NCBI GenBank assembly: GCA_010093685.1
Contig: MU006219.1
Coordinates: 62,001-126,000 of the forward strand
DNA from: Ophiobolus disseminans
Lineage: Eukaryota; Ascomycota; Dothideomycetes; Pleosporales; Phaeosphaeriaceae
Length of the DNA stretch: 64,000 nucleotides
Reading direction: 5' to 3'
The stretch's first letter is position 1; each line of letters opens with the position of its first letter. Below the pieces are notes generated by a model that was given only the letters and a program-made list of their open reading frames with translations, ran no database searches and was not told the origin of the DNA. Both the position numbers and the translations under genes were made by a program. This document shows positions 46,294 to 56,436 of the stretch, in pieces.

Positions 46294-47993
46294 ATGAACT
46301 CGCTGCGCTTCAACCGCAGCTCCAAGTCGGTCTTCCGCAAGCCCCTCGACTTCCTCACCAACATTGCCCAGCCCGACGCGCGCAAGAAATCTGACCGCGA
46401 CTACCACCGCCGCAAGCACAGCGCCAGCTCGCTCGATGACACGGACCACTCCGACGTGGAACAGTACGCACAAATGGAGGGCCGCCGAAGTCACTCGACG
46501 CAGAACTCGCAGTCGGAGTTGCAGCCCCCGGTCCCGTTGATTGACATTGGCAGTCGCAGCACGAGCCCGTATCCGCGCAGCCGCAGCGCCGTGCAGAGCG
46601 AGGACGAAGATGATGAATATGAGACGGCGAGCAGCATCCGGCCGCTGGTGGGGCATGGCAGGGGCGGAAAGGCTGTGAGGGGCATCACGAGCCAGGGCGG
46701 CCTGGGGCACTTTTTATTCGCGACGTGGGCGGGCTGGCAGGTCTGGGTGGGCTTTTTGGTGTTTTGGGTGGGCGGGTGCCAGTTTGGGCTGTTGCTGATG
46801 AACCGCTTCATCATGCTGACGGGGATATACAAGTGAGTATGGAGAAATGGAGGTGTGGCAGGTGCTAATAGCGGCAGATTCCCATTCCCGCTCACAGGCA
46901 CATTTGTCCAGCTCGTCCTCACCCACATGCTCCTCATTGGCTTCTCGAGCCTCACGCGCGCACTCGACCGCCCGTTGCGCTGGCTGGGCCTCGGTCCAGC
47001 GGTTGCGCCGTCGTTCCCAATTGTACCACGAGGTGCGCACAGAGGGGGGAACAAGAAGAACAAGCTGCTCTCAATCGCGCGCTGGCTGTCGAATGGCTCA
47101 GGCGGCATAGCAGGCGGCGGGCTATTCGAGTTCGACTGGCAGGTCGCGAAACAAGTCCTTCCACTGACTACCGTCTTCATCGTCAAAGTGGTGCTCAGCA
47201 ACTTCTCCTTCGCGTGAGTCTCGAAGCACAACGCCACATGCTCATACTAATAGAGATCAGCTACGCCCCCCTCCCCACCTACCAGCTCGCCCGTATCGGC
47301 ATCACCCCCATCTCCATCCTCTTCACCTGCATCCTCAGCAAAGAAAACATCTCGGGCTCCACCCTCTCCGCCGCCCTCGTCGCAACGCTAAACCTGCTCT
47401 TCGCAACCATCCGCTCAAACGTGCGCGTCACCTGGGAGTCCATCGTCGCCGGCGTCTTGTCGAGTATCTTCGTCGCGCTCTACCCCATTCTCCTGCTGCG
47501 CACGTACCGCGGCATACTCGCTGGCCTCGTACCGCAGGGCGACGCCCTCACGGCTGGATACCCGAGCAGTGATGATGTCGTTGGGAATCGCGAAGAAACT
47601 CGCGCGTATTACCGCACGCTGCATTATACATCCCTCCTCTCACTCATACTCCTCACGCCCATCGTCCTCCTTTTCGGCGACGTACGCCATATATGGCATA
47701 ACATTCCCTTTCTGGACGTGCCGTTTTTCTGGTCCATGATGTTGTTTGGGGGCATGGGTTCGTGGGCGGTTTTCTCGTCTACGTTGCTGCTTGTGAAGGC
47801 TACGAGTCCGTTAACTACGACGTTTGTATCGGTGCCTAGGACGGCGTTTCAGTTGGCCATGATTAATCTGTTCAAGATCCCGGCGCCGAGTTGGGTTGGC
47901 GTGGTGCTTTGTTGGATTAGTAGTGTTTGGTACTTGGTGGGGAGGAGGGAGGAGGGGAGGGTTGGGGTGAGGAGGGGGTTGGAGGGGCGGTGA
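46294..47993 (+). CDS. Membrane transporter of the TPT / nucleotide-sugar (DMT) superfamily
   Basis: Three exons, 46294..46832, 46878..47213 and 47261..47993, with introns of 45 and 47 bp that carry GTGAGT donors and GCTAATA / ACTAATA branch sites. The product is 535 residues. The N-terminal 150 residues are charged and Ser-rich (RRKHSASSLDDTDHSDVEQY), likely cytosolic. About ten hydrophobic segments follow (WVGFLVFWVGGCQFGLLLMN, VKVVLSNFSFAYAPLPTYQL, ALVATLNLLFATIRSNVRV, SLLSLILLTPIVLLFGD, WAVFSSTLLLVKATSPLTTT and others). The blocks NFSFAYAPLPTYQLARI and ATSPLTT[TV]F are characteristic of the triose-phosphate/nucleotide-sugar carrier fold. Probably a Golgi or ER carrier; the substrate is not readable. 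The C-terminal tail is Gly/Arg-rich. Confidence 0.8.
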
Positions 47994-49305
47994 GGGTTTG
48001 AGATGGGGGGTTGGTGGGGAAGGGAATGAAGATGTTGGGCGGATATGTAGATTTGTGGAAGGTTGTGTGGGTGTGGAATGTGTTAGCCAGGAGAAAGTCA
48101 GATACACGTGGAGAAAGCGTTTTAGACGGATTTCAAATCGCGAAAATCTCGAGGCTGTTGGCTGTACTTCACATCACCGATTCCATATTTGAGAACGTGT
48201 CCACATATCGTGTATATAACCCCCCTCAACCCTCCACCTTCCTCTCTTCTCTACAACACTCACTCTCCTCTCCCATCTCCAAAAGATGCTTGACTATGCA
48301 TATGCTGTGTCCACCAATTGCCACCCAAACCTACCGATGTCTTCTGTCCTTGGTCTTTCCGGCTTGCCCGCTCCGTCAAAATATTGGATCGAAAGGCTCG
48401 AATCGGACCGTTGACGTCCTCCCTTCCGCAGTCCTGGAAGCCGAGAATCAGTCCCCAGTTCATTATACGTGAGCGTCTTGTTTTTCGAAAATTCACGTCG
48501 AACCGACGATGTGGTGTTTCTGCCTGTGGAAGAGCTGAGAAGTTTGCAAATACCGCCACGTATCTGACATGTGTGTGCGCCCTGGTTTTGACCAGCAAGA
48601 ATCTGAAGTCTTTGGTCTGCATGGTGTGAGATGTTGGGAGGGTTCGAAAATGCGCATAGGAAGACTTCATGTCCTGTTGTCTCGAAACTCAATCCTGGAC
48701 AGATCATGGCATCTCTCTTCCTCTTCCTCTGCGCCGTCGCAAATCCTCCGCTTACCTCCTCATGGCGTGGAGCTGGTGCTGGTGTGTTTGAATTCATCCT
48801 GTCGACCACGACGTGTCCTGCGCGACTTTGGCGCGCTTTTAATGAAGATATGGACATACTTCATAATGGCGTCTTCTGGACTTGGACTCGAAAACCTGTA
48901 AAGCTGTTTGATGTCCTCTCTCTCTTCTTCCTCGTCTAAAGTCGCAGTGCTAGCAAATGATGGGGGAGTTTGAGAAAGTCGGAAAGGGGGGTGTATGGTG
49001 TGGTGTTGGGTTGTATCGAGAAGAAATCGCAGGTACGATGGATGAGTTCGACTCGGTCGGTTTCTGGTTCAAAAGTCGCCGCAATTGCTAGATATGAGGG
49101 AGTCCGAGAAATGCAAAAAGACAGATCTAAATGGTGTTGTGTTTTCTGTCTCGAACCCAGCCCAGGACTACGACATGTCCTCCTTCTCTCTTCCGTTTCG
49201 AAACATTATAGCAAAACAAGCTATGAGAGACCTCGAGAAATCACAAACCGAAGCCTTCGGTTGCATGCTTCTAGGTCTCCAAACCCACCCCAGACCTAAC
49301 TCCTA
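47994..49305. other. Intergenic, start of the repeat-rich ORF-poor tract
   Basis: No gene. From about 48200 it contains a TATATAA-like box (CGTGTATATAACCCC) followed by CT-rich sequence. Recurrent ATGTCCT.CTT..TCGAAAC-like phrases occur near 48668, 48909 and 49178. Confidence 0.5.
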
Positions 49306-49519
49306 TGTGGGAATAGAGGAGAGATGAAGAAGAAGGTTGATTGTTCTATAGAGTAGACAAGCAAGATTATATACAAGAGTACGCGTAAGCATATGATGTG
49401 GAAAGAGTGGCTGTGGAAGCCATGGAAGGTACTGGAATGTACCGTGCTCATGTAAGCTCATGTATCGGACCGATAGGGGATCACAATGTACCAATGAGGT
49501 AGAGCTGCTAGGTCTGACA
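49306..49519 (-). repeat. Solo LTR, copia family B (214 bp)
   Basis: TGTGGGAATAGAGGAG .. CTAGGTCTGACA on the + strand, flanked by the 5-bp duplication TCCTA (49301-49305 and 49520-49524). It is nearly the same as the copy at 62107-62320. On the minus strand its beginning, TATA position and CTTCTTC tract parallel family A LTRs, so it is probably a related copia family. Confidence 0.93.
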
Positions 49520-52500
49520 TCCTACATGTCTCCATCCTCCCATCCAAATTCGTACCAATCGTTGTCGATGGAGGAGGTTGGGGCACCCTGACGAGAGATT
49601 TCCATGGTAGTGGGTTGTGTGTCGGGTCCTGAGGAAGTGCGATGAGGGTGTGGATGGGTTCGGTCCTTGCGTTTGCGCTGATACCTAAAAGTAGAAGTGG
49701 GGGTGGTGCAGGTACCTAGGTAGTATCAATCTCCCCCTCACCCAAGACTTTCTTCTTTACTCACTCTACGCACGGTCCTGTGTTTCGCGAAAAGATACAA
49801 CGTATCATCCTATTGGCGTCTCAATCTCGTACGGATAGAGCATATGGCCGCGGCTCTTCGTCTTCTCTGGTATTGGAGTGCATGTTGTTCGTTCAAAAGA
49901 GCTGCGGAAAGGGCCTCATGCTCTCTTCTCGCCTGCGCGCTAGCAGGTCTAAGTTACGAAAGAGCAGAGGTTCTTCCGTATGTTCGTTTCGAGAAGTGAG
50001 AAGCAGCGAAGACTAGAATCAGTACCAAGGGCAAGAATGGTGTCGAGTGGGGAAACAGAAAACAATCAGCGCCAGGATTCATGCCGGGCCGTCTGTCTCC
50101 CAGAATCGAGGCGATGGTAGATGTATAAACTTGACGAGGCTCGACCTCCTTTATTCCTCCACTCGACACCCAGGATCTTGCGTTTCGCTCAACACAAAAA
50201 TAGAACACTGCATGAGTGTCTCAAACTGGATAGCAACGAGCACATGACATCATCTTGACCCGTGGCATAGATTATATGTGGGAGAACCTATGCTTTTTCT
50301 TCTGCTCCGGCGTTCAGAGAGGTCTAAGTAATGAACAACCAAGAATACATGGGTATGTGTATGTTCGTTTCGAGAACTGCCCAGGTGAAGAAGCTGCGGA
50401 GATCAAAAACTTTCCAAAGGGCAGATATGGTGCGTGCATCAGAAGGGCTCAAGAGGTAGAGTCTAGAACTACATGTTCTTCTCTCCAATCACCGAAGTTT
50501 ACGAGTTAGGAGGTATAAAGCCTTCATCAGGTTTCGACTTCCTGTGTTTCTGCATCACACTCCGCATTCCTAGCTTTTCCAAAACGGACCATATGGAGGG
50601 ACTATGTTGTCCAAAACTCGTCATGAACGTCGTATGTCTCTCCTCCCGCTTCTCCCGTGGGCGTTCAAACAAAAACATTTTCCACCCATGTCCTGCGCTT
50701 TCCTCCGTCCTCGACAAATCGTCGCCCTCTGCGATTGATGTTTTTTGTCCGCCTTGCTGCCGTTTACCAAAGGGACAAGAGGACTAAAAGTTGGCTGGAA
50801 GCCTTGAGCGGAATGATGCATGGCGCACAAACACCTCAGGTCACCGAACAATGTCGCTCTTTCGCCCGAGCTGGTGGGGTATATAAACCTCTACGGGGCG
50901 CGATTTCCTGTTCTTCCACAGCACACTCCGCCTTACGGGTTCTCCAAACCAACACTGAATGGGGATATGGTGTCCAAAGTATTTCTGGTTGTTCCCATGT
51001 TCTTTCGCTCCTCCTCTCGCACCGACGTTTTAAACGACGCCGCGTTCAGGCGATGTCCTCGCTTTACTCAGTTCTCAAGAAACGGAACTCGGCGTGATAC
51101 ATGGTGCTGGCTATGCTCGCTGCTGTTCTTGCATCTATGCCAAGACACTGCCTAGGTAATCCAAAGCTCTCTAAGGCAGGATGCATGGTTTGCAAAAGTC
51201 CAACAGACAGGGATTATGTCGTGCCTTCGCCCGGGCTGCGAGGATGGTGTCCAAAGTCCCACTCAGCCTAGTATATGGCCTCTGCACTTTCTCCTGTCTT
51301 CGTCGCGGACCTCAACGTATTCAGAACCTGCTTCAGAAGTGCATGATAAGGAATGCATGTGCACAAAACAAGAAGAGACGTGCGTATGTCCTGCCTCCGC
51401 CAGGGGTGGAATACTGTGACGGTTTATGAGGAACGTGTGTCACGTGTGCTGCGCGCGGTGGTCTGGCGCTGCTTCCTCCCTTATTGAGCACCTCTTACCT
51501 CAAGAGTATAGTAGATACGTCATGTAAACAGACCCTGCTGCTGGCCCGTTTTATGGGCAGCACGAGCAGCACAGAACAGCAGAACAATACACTTCAATTA
51601 TTGCATTCTCACACCGCAACAAATACCTATATAAACTTCTCCCGAAGTCTGCGTTCTCTCCTTTTTCTCTACACACAAAGCTTGTGAGCTTCCCGAAAAT
51701 GCGGGTTCGGAAGAGTGGGATGGCATCAAAAACGGATCTGAGACTGATCCATGGTCTCTGCCTTTTCCTGTGACCATGTTGCAAATTTCGACGTATTGAG
51801 AAAGCTTAGGTGGTTCACTGGAGGCTCAGCGATGAGACTCGCATGGTGTAGAAAAGAAGAAGAGACTGTGCGTATGTCGTTCCTCGGCTGGAAAGTTGGC
51901 GGGGTATATAGATATCTCCCGACCTCTCCTGACCTCTACATTATTTCTTCTTCATCGCACGGCGGACTTGGACACTACAAGAAAAACCCAAACGAGGCAG
52001 GTATGGTGTCCAAAAAGACTTTCAGGCTCTTCTATGGTTTTGGCCTTTTCCTGCGTCCTCGACACTGCTTTCAGAATAAAGGTGCCCACGACTCATGGAA
52101 CTTCTGCTCGCGTGCAGTACTTCAATGTTCAATCTTAGATCCGTACGTCGCACGTCCTCGCCTCTTCAACTGGAATATGACATAGAACTAGGACGTTAGC
52201 GGAAAGCGAAAGATACCATGCGAATGGGGCCCTTCTGCCCCGTCCTCACCACCGACTTCGAAAGAGGTGAGAATCCAGGCCATGACTTCTCCGTGCGCTT
52301 CCAGAACCTCTATTTTGTATCCTGCTCGGGTGTTCCTTCTGATGTCTTCGCTCCTCCAATCGAAAACAGTCTTATGAGAAATGCATGGCGGAAAGTTCGA
52401 GAAATCTGTCTGGTTGAGGGTTGCCTCCTCCTTCGTCTTTGAAAAGTGGCAGCTACCCGCTCCATGGATTTTCCGCCCGCGTCCTGCACCCTACCTTGAA

Positions 52501-55236
52501 TCAATCCTTCTAAAATGTTTTCTGTGTCCCCTATCCACCGATTGGACGATGCGCCAATAACACAGTATGACTCAAATCTGACCTGTCCCAACTCTATGAG
52601 CCCTTGCCTACTCCTCTGTCCTCACCAACTTCGAAAATTGACCGCATTCCTGTCATGGCATCTCTGCTCGCGTCCAGAAATCCGATGTTGATATCTACCA
52701 GGATAAGTATCCCGAAACCTCACCATCTATGGAACAACTTCTCTTCAGTCCTCATGGCCGACTTCAAAAACACGAAGCGTTCAAACCATGGTTGTCCGCT
52801 TGCTTTCGGCACTCTACTCTACCTCATGTTCAAATCATCTAACATTCTTCATGTGTCCCCTCTCCTCCGCTTAGAAGGCATTCACCTCTCGGCTATGACT
52901 ACAAAACTACAATACCACACGGATGTGATCTTCTGCTCCTCTGAATTCGAAACTATGGAAAGTCGTGTCTTCGAGCCTGCCTTCCAAATTAGAAGCGTGT
53001 ATATAATGTCTTCCCATCCCTCGCCGCTCTCATCTGCATTCATCAATGCGCATGCGCTGTTGGATTTGCCGAAAACGACAAAACTAGATCCCGATTTGCG
53101 AGCCCTAGAAGCAATAATACAAGTTCACATGGTACTCGGAGCCTGCTGTCTCTCTATGCAACCAGTGTCGCAAAAGTTCTGGACGGAGGTGGATGTTTGT
53201 ATCGGGGTCCCTTGAGACTCAAAACACTTTTGCTCCCCATCTATGTCCTTGAATCCAGAGCAAGATAGAAAAGCCCGCCGGGCGGCAACACCTTTGGCAT
53301 CCATCACCGCGCATGCGCTGTCCTTACTTCTCAACAACATGGTAACATCAACTTATGTGCCCGCTTCAAATCACCATACCTCAAAACACTATGGCGCTGG
53401 AGGCTTGTTGTTCTTCACCTCGACACTTGTCGCAAAAGTCATTGTAATCGACTCAATGTCTTCTCCAGTGCTTTCCGACCTCGGGAGCCTCAAAAACACC
53501 GTCGGTTTCACAGCTCAATGCTTGGTCACAAGGCAGGATATAAGACCCGCCAGACAGCAACACCTTTTGCATTCATCAACTCGCATGCAGTGTCGCGTTT
53601 CACAAAGTACAGTCTATTCGACTGATGTCCTAGTCGAAGCTACTACTCTGACTACCCATGGTGACCAGGGCCTGTCGTGACTCACCTCGATCTGTCTCGC
53701 AATAGTTCTGGACAATGATGGCATGTCTTCTCCAGCTCCCCCACACTCGAAATAGTCCAGATGTCCATTTATGGTGTCTGTACTCTCGAAGAATTAACAA
53801 AGGAGATGGATGACCTTCGCCGCGAAGTCCTGGGACTTGTAAAGCGCCATGGCTCCGTGATATTATATTAGATCCCAAGAGTATATAAGGACTTTGCCGT
53901 TCCACACTTCCTACTCCACAACCACTCACTCTTCCATTACTTCTTATCGGAAGATTGGGAAGAGTGGCTAGATGTGAGGAAAGCAACCAGGACTCATACC
54001 ATGTTGTCCGGACGTCCCTTGTCCCCTATTTCCACGCGATGTCAGTGACCGAAAACTTTACATCTCATGCCGTACACTACATAATCAAAGAGGATGATTG
54101 GCAATACATGTGCGTTCTTCGTTGGATATGGCTGGCATCATGAGTTGTGTAAGAACCAAAAAAAGGCAGCGGAAGTCCAGCATGGTGTGTCGGGTGTTTG
54201 ATCATCATTGTGCTGCAAGTTCACCCAAATTCATCTAATAGTCCTCGAGCTCTATCGCTCTAGGACGGAATGAACGAAAAATATGGCTACGTCCTGCATG
54301 GTCCCAGGGAGCCATTTGTTGCACATGTGATAAGGCACGGCTGGAAGTTCAGTATGTCCTTTCGCCGGAGGCTAAAATAGCCCCTATCAAGATGCTGAAT
54401 AAAAGATACATTGCCGAGAAAGGAAGTCTTGATGCGTCAAGTTGAGTCGAAAGCCAATGGTGCCTTCGCTGAGACTCAAATCAGGACCGTCGTTGAAAAT
54501 AGTGTGTGTACCTCAAGAAATGCTTTTAGAGCACGGAGGCATCTCAGAATGTTTTTAGTGTCTCATGATGGTAATGGAGGCGAGGAAGGTAAGAGAAACT
54601 CGAACTTGAACTCGAGACTTCTAAATCAAGTTGAACGTGCATAGTTGCTGAATCGCTTGCACGTCGAGCAAGACGCGTTCAATTCTGTGAAATATGTGAG
54701 AGTGGTCAAGAGCCGGGGTTGGTACGGTACGTGAGTCTGGGGGAGTATGAATTTCCTGAGGTCGGTACGGATCGCTGCAAACATCAATTACTCGGGCGCA
54801 CAAGTAAAGAAGTGAAGAATCGGGCAGTAGTGAATCGATGGGTGTCTTGAGGTGCCAGGTGGGGCGCTCGGCTAGAATTACACTTGCTGCCTACCCCGCT
54901 ATGCACGTGCCTTGTCTTTCACATCTCTCTTCGTATCTGTCCAAATGTGCGGCGACCTCCCAACGACTTCACTTCCCTTATCTTCATATGTATCGAGGCT
55001 GCAGCTGCACTCATTGTTGGAGAGTGTTTCCTGACGCAATCCCCTTCCACGTGCGACTACACCACCTCGACAAGATCTTTCGTGGAATCGAATCGGCTTT
55101 CCCTATCACACTGGATGACGGAAGCTTAAAAATTTGCTTTCCCAGATTTGCAACAGCTAGCCGACGCTGCTTTGGGAACCGGCAATCAATCTCTCTAATT
55201 ACAGGAGTGACAGGTGATCACCATTAAAACACCATC
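49520..55236. other. ORF-poor tract of diverged TATA-bearing repeats
   Basis: I find no convincing gene in 5.7 kb. Boxes of the form GGGGTATATAA, followed by CT-rich sequence, recur (about 50125, 50510, 50889, 51629, 51904, 53000, 53886). The phrase TGGTGTCCAAA or close variants recur downstream of several boxes (50604, 50955, 51247, 51986). ATGTC[CG]T..CCT..GCC-like phrases recur upstream of boxes. Open frames such as 52604-53215 lack protein character. It could be decayed LTR-like or promoter-bearing non-coding units. LYC1 promoter sequence is presumably in the last few hundred bases. Confidence 0.5.
52990..53760 (+). repeat. Three tandem diverged units of about 265-275 bp
   Basis: Units start at about 52990, 53264 and 53537. 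Each has a TATA-like box, then GCATTCATCAATGCGCATGC (or a close variant). About 100 bases on comes TGTCGCAAAAGTTCTGGAC or a variant (53168, 53437, 53698). The last two also share ATGTCTTCTCCAG. Order and spacing of the landmarks are kept. Confidence 0.6.
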
Positions 55237-56436
55237 ATGACATCCTTCCCAGAAAGCGTCCTGCCCCAGTTCGACAGCACCGAACTTGTTCTACAACATC
55301 CAACTCATGACGAGTGCGTCACGATCTGGAACAGCACCTCCGCCGCATGGCTCGACTCCCTCACACCCTCCCTCTACCTGGAAGAGTCGTTATTACTCAC
55401 CACCGTCCCTTTAGCGAAGAATGCGGGCATGACTTCCTGGATACTCGTTCAAAAGAACCTGGCACTGAGCGAGCGTCGGATTCTTTGTTCATGCGAAAGC
55501 TTCCGGAAGCACTCTCTCACCAGCGACGCGGATGGAAACATCACCGACAATATCGTGCATGGCATTGCTAGTGTCTTCTGCGCACCTGCGTACCGCCGCC
55601 GAGGTTATGCGGGCCGTATGATGCATGAGCTGGCTCGAGAACTCTACAGGTGGCAGACCGACGAACTCCCATGTGTGGGATCGACACTTTACTCTGACAT
55701 TGGGAAGGTGTTCTATGAGAAGCTGGGATGGCAGGCGAACGTCACGAACTCCCACCTCGAGTTCAAGCCCAAAGCTGGCATATGGCCGGCGCTCGCCCGA
55801 GTCATATTAGAGGACGACGTCGAGGGTCTTTGCAAACGCGACGAAGCCATCATCCGCTCCCAGATGGCAGTGCCTACCGAAGAACTGAAGACTCGCTTCA
55901 CGATCATTCCGGACATGGACCATATGGGTTGGCACATTGCCAAAGAACATTTTGCCGCACAGCACCTTTTCGGTAAAACGCCTAGTGCCAAAGGCGCCAT
56001 TGCAGGCTCACTGGGTAGCCAAATTTGGGCAACGTGGGTACGCCGCTACTATGGTGGTCCGGAAGACGACGTGCAGCCAACGAACAACGCACTGTACATC
56101 CTTCGACTGGTCGTGGAGCTTGATGAAACCGCAACGAGGCTGCCTCAGGACGCTAAGAAGAGACCACACGAACATGTTTACCAGGAACAGGTCGAACTCT
56201 TGAAGTCTGTCTTGCAAGCTGCACAAGTTGAGGCTGTTGAGTGGAAGCTCGACGTAGTCAAGCTGTGGGATCCAACGCCACTGGTATTAGAATTATTGGC
56301 TGAAACCGGACTGTACTATACGGTCACCGAGCGGCAAGAAGACAGTATCGCCAGCTTGTTATGGTACGATAGTGAGGGTAGAATTGCCAAGAACCAACCA
56401 CTCTGGGTAAACAACGAGCACTATGCGTGGCAGTAA
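55237..56436 (+). CDS. LYC1-like N-acetyltransferase (GNAT fold)
   Basis: Intronless protein of 399 residues from ATG 55237 (catcATGACATCC). It has the length and layout of the fungal LYC1 family: an N-terminal GNAT domain with an acetyl-CoA loop FCAPAYRRRGYAGRMMHELA (Q/RxxGxG/A type, about 110-130) and the following strand PCVGSTLYSDIGKVFYEKLGW. The family-specific C-terminal half contains MGWHIAKEHF and SQIWATWVRRYYGGPEDD. LYC1 of Yarrowia acetylates lysine N6 as the first step of lysine catabolism, so lysine or a related amine is the likely acceptor; this is inferred from the family. It stands alone inside the repeat-rich tract. Confidence 0.85.
   Translation: MTSFPESVLPQFDSTELVLQHPTHDECVTIWNSTSAAWLDSLTPSLYLEESLLLTTVPLAKNAGMTSWILVQKNLALSERRILCSCESFRKHSLTSDADGNITDNIVHGIASVFCAPAYRRRGYAGRMMHELARELYRWQTDELPCVGSTLYSDIGKVFYEKLGWQANVTNSHLEFKPKAGIWPALARVILEDDVEGLCKRDEAIIRSQMAVPTEELKTRFTIIPDMDHMGWHIAKEHFAAQHLFGKTPSAKGAIAGSLGSQIWATWVRRYYGGPEDDVQPTNNALYILRLVVELDETATRLPQDAKKRPHEHVYQEQVELLKSVLQAAQVEAVEWKLDVVKLWDPTPLVLELLAETGLYYTVTERQEDSIASLLWYDSEGRIAKNQPLWVNNEHYAWQ

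Noticed and set aside
52604..53215. 203-codon open frame on the + strand
   Set aside because: No protein-like composition, no motifs, and it runs into the tandem repeat units whose other copies are not open in this frame.
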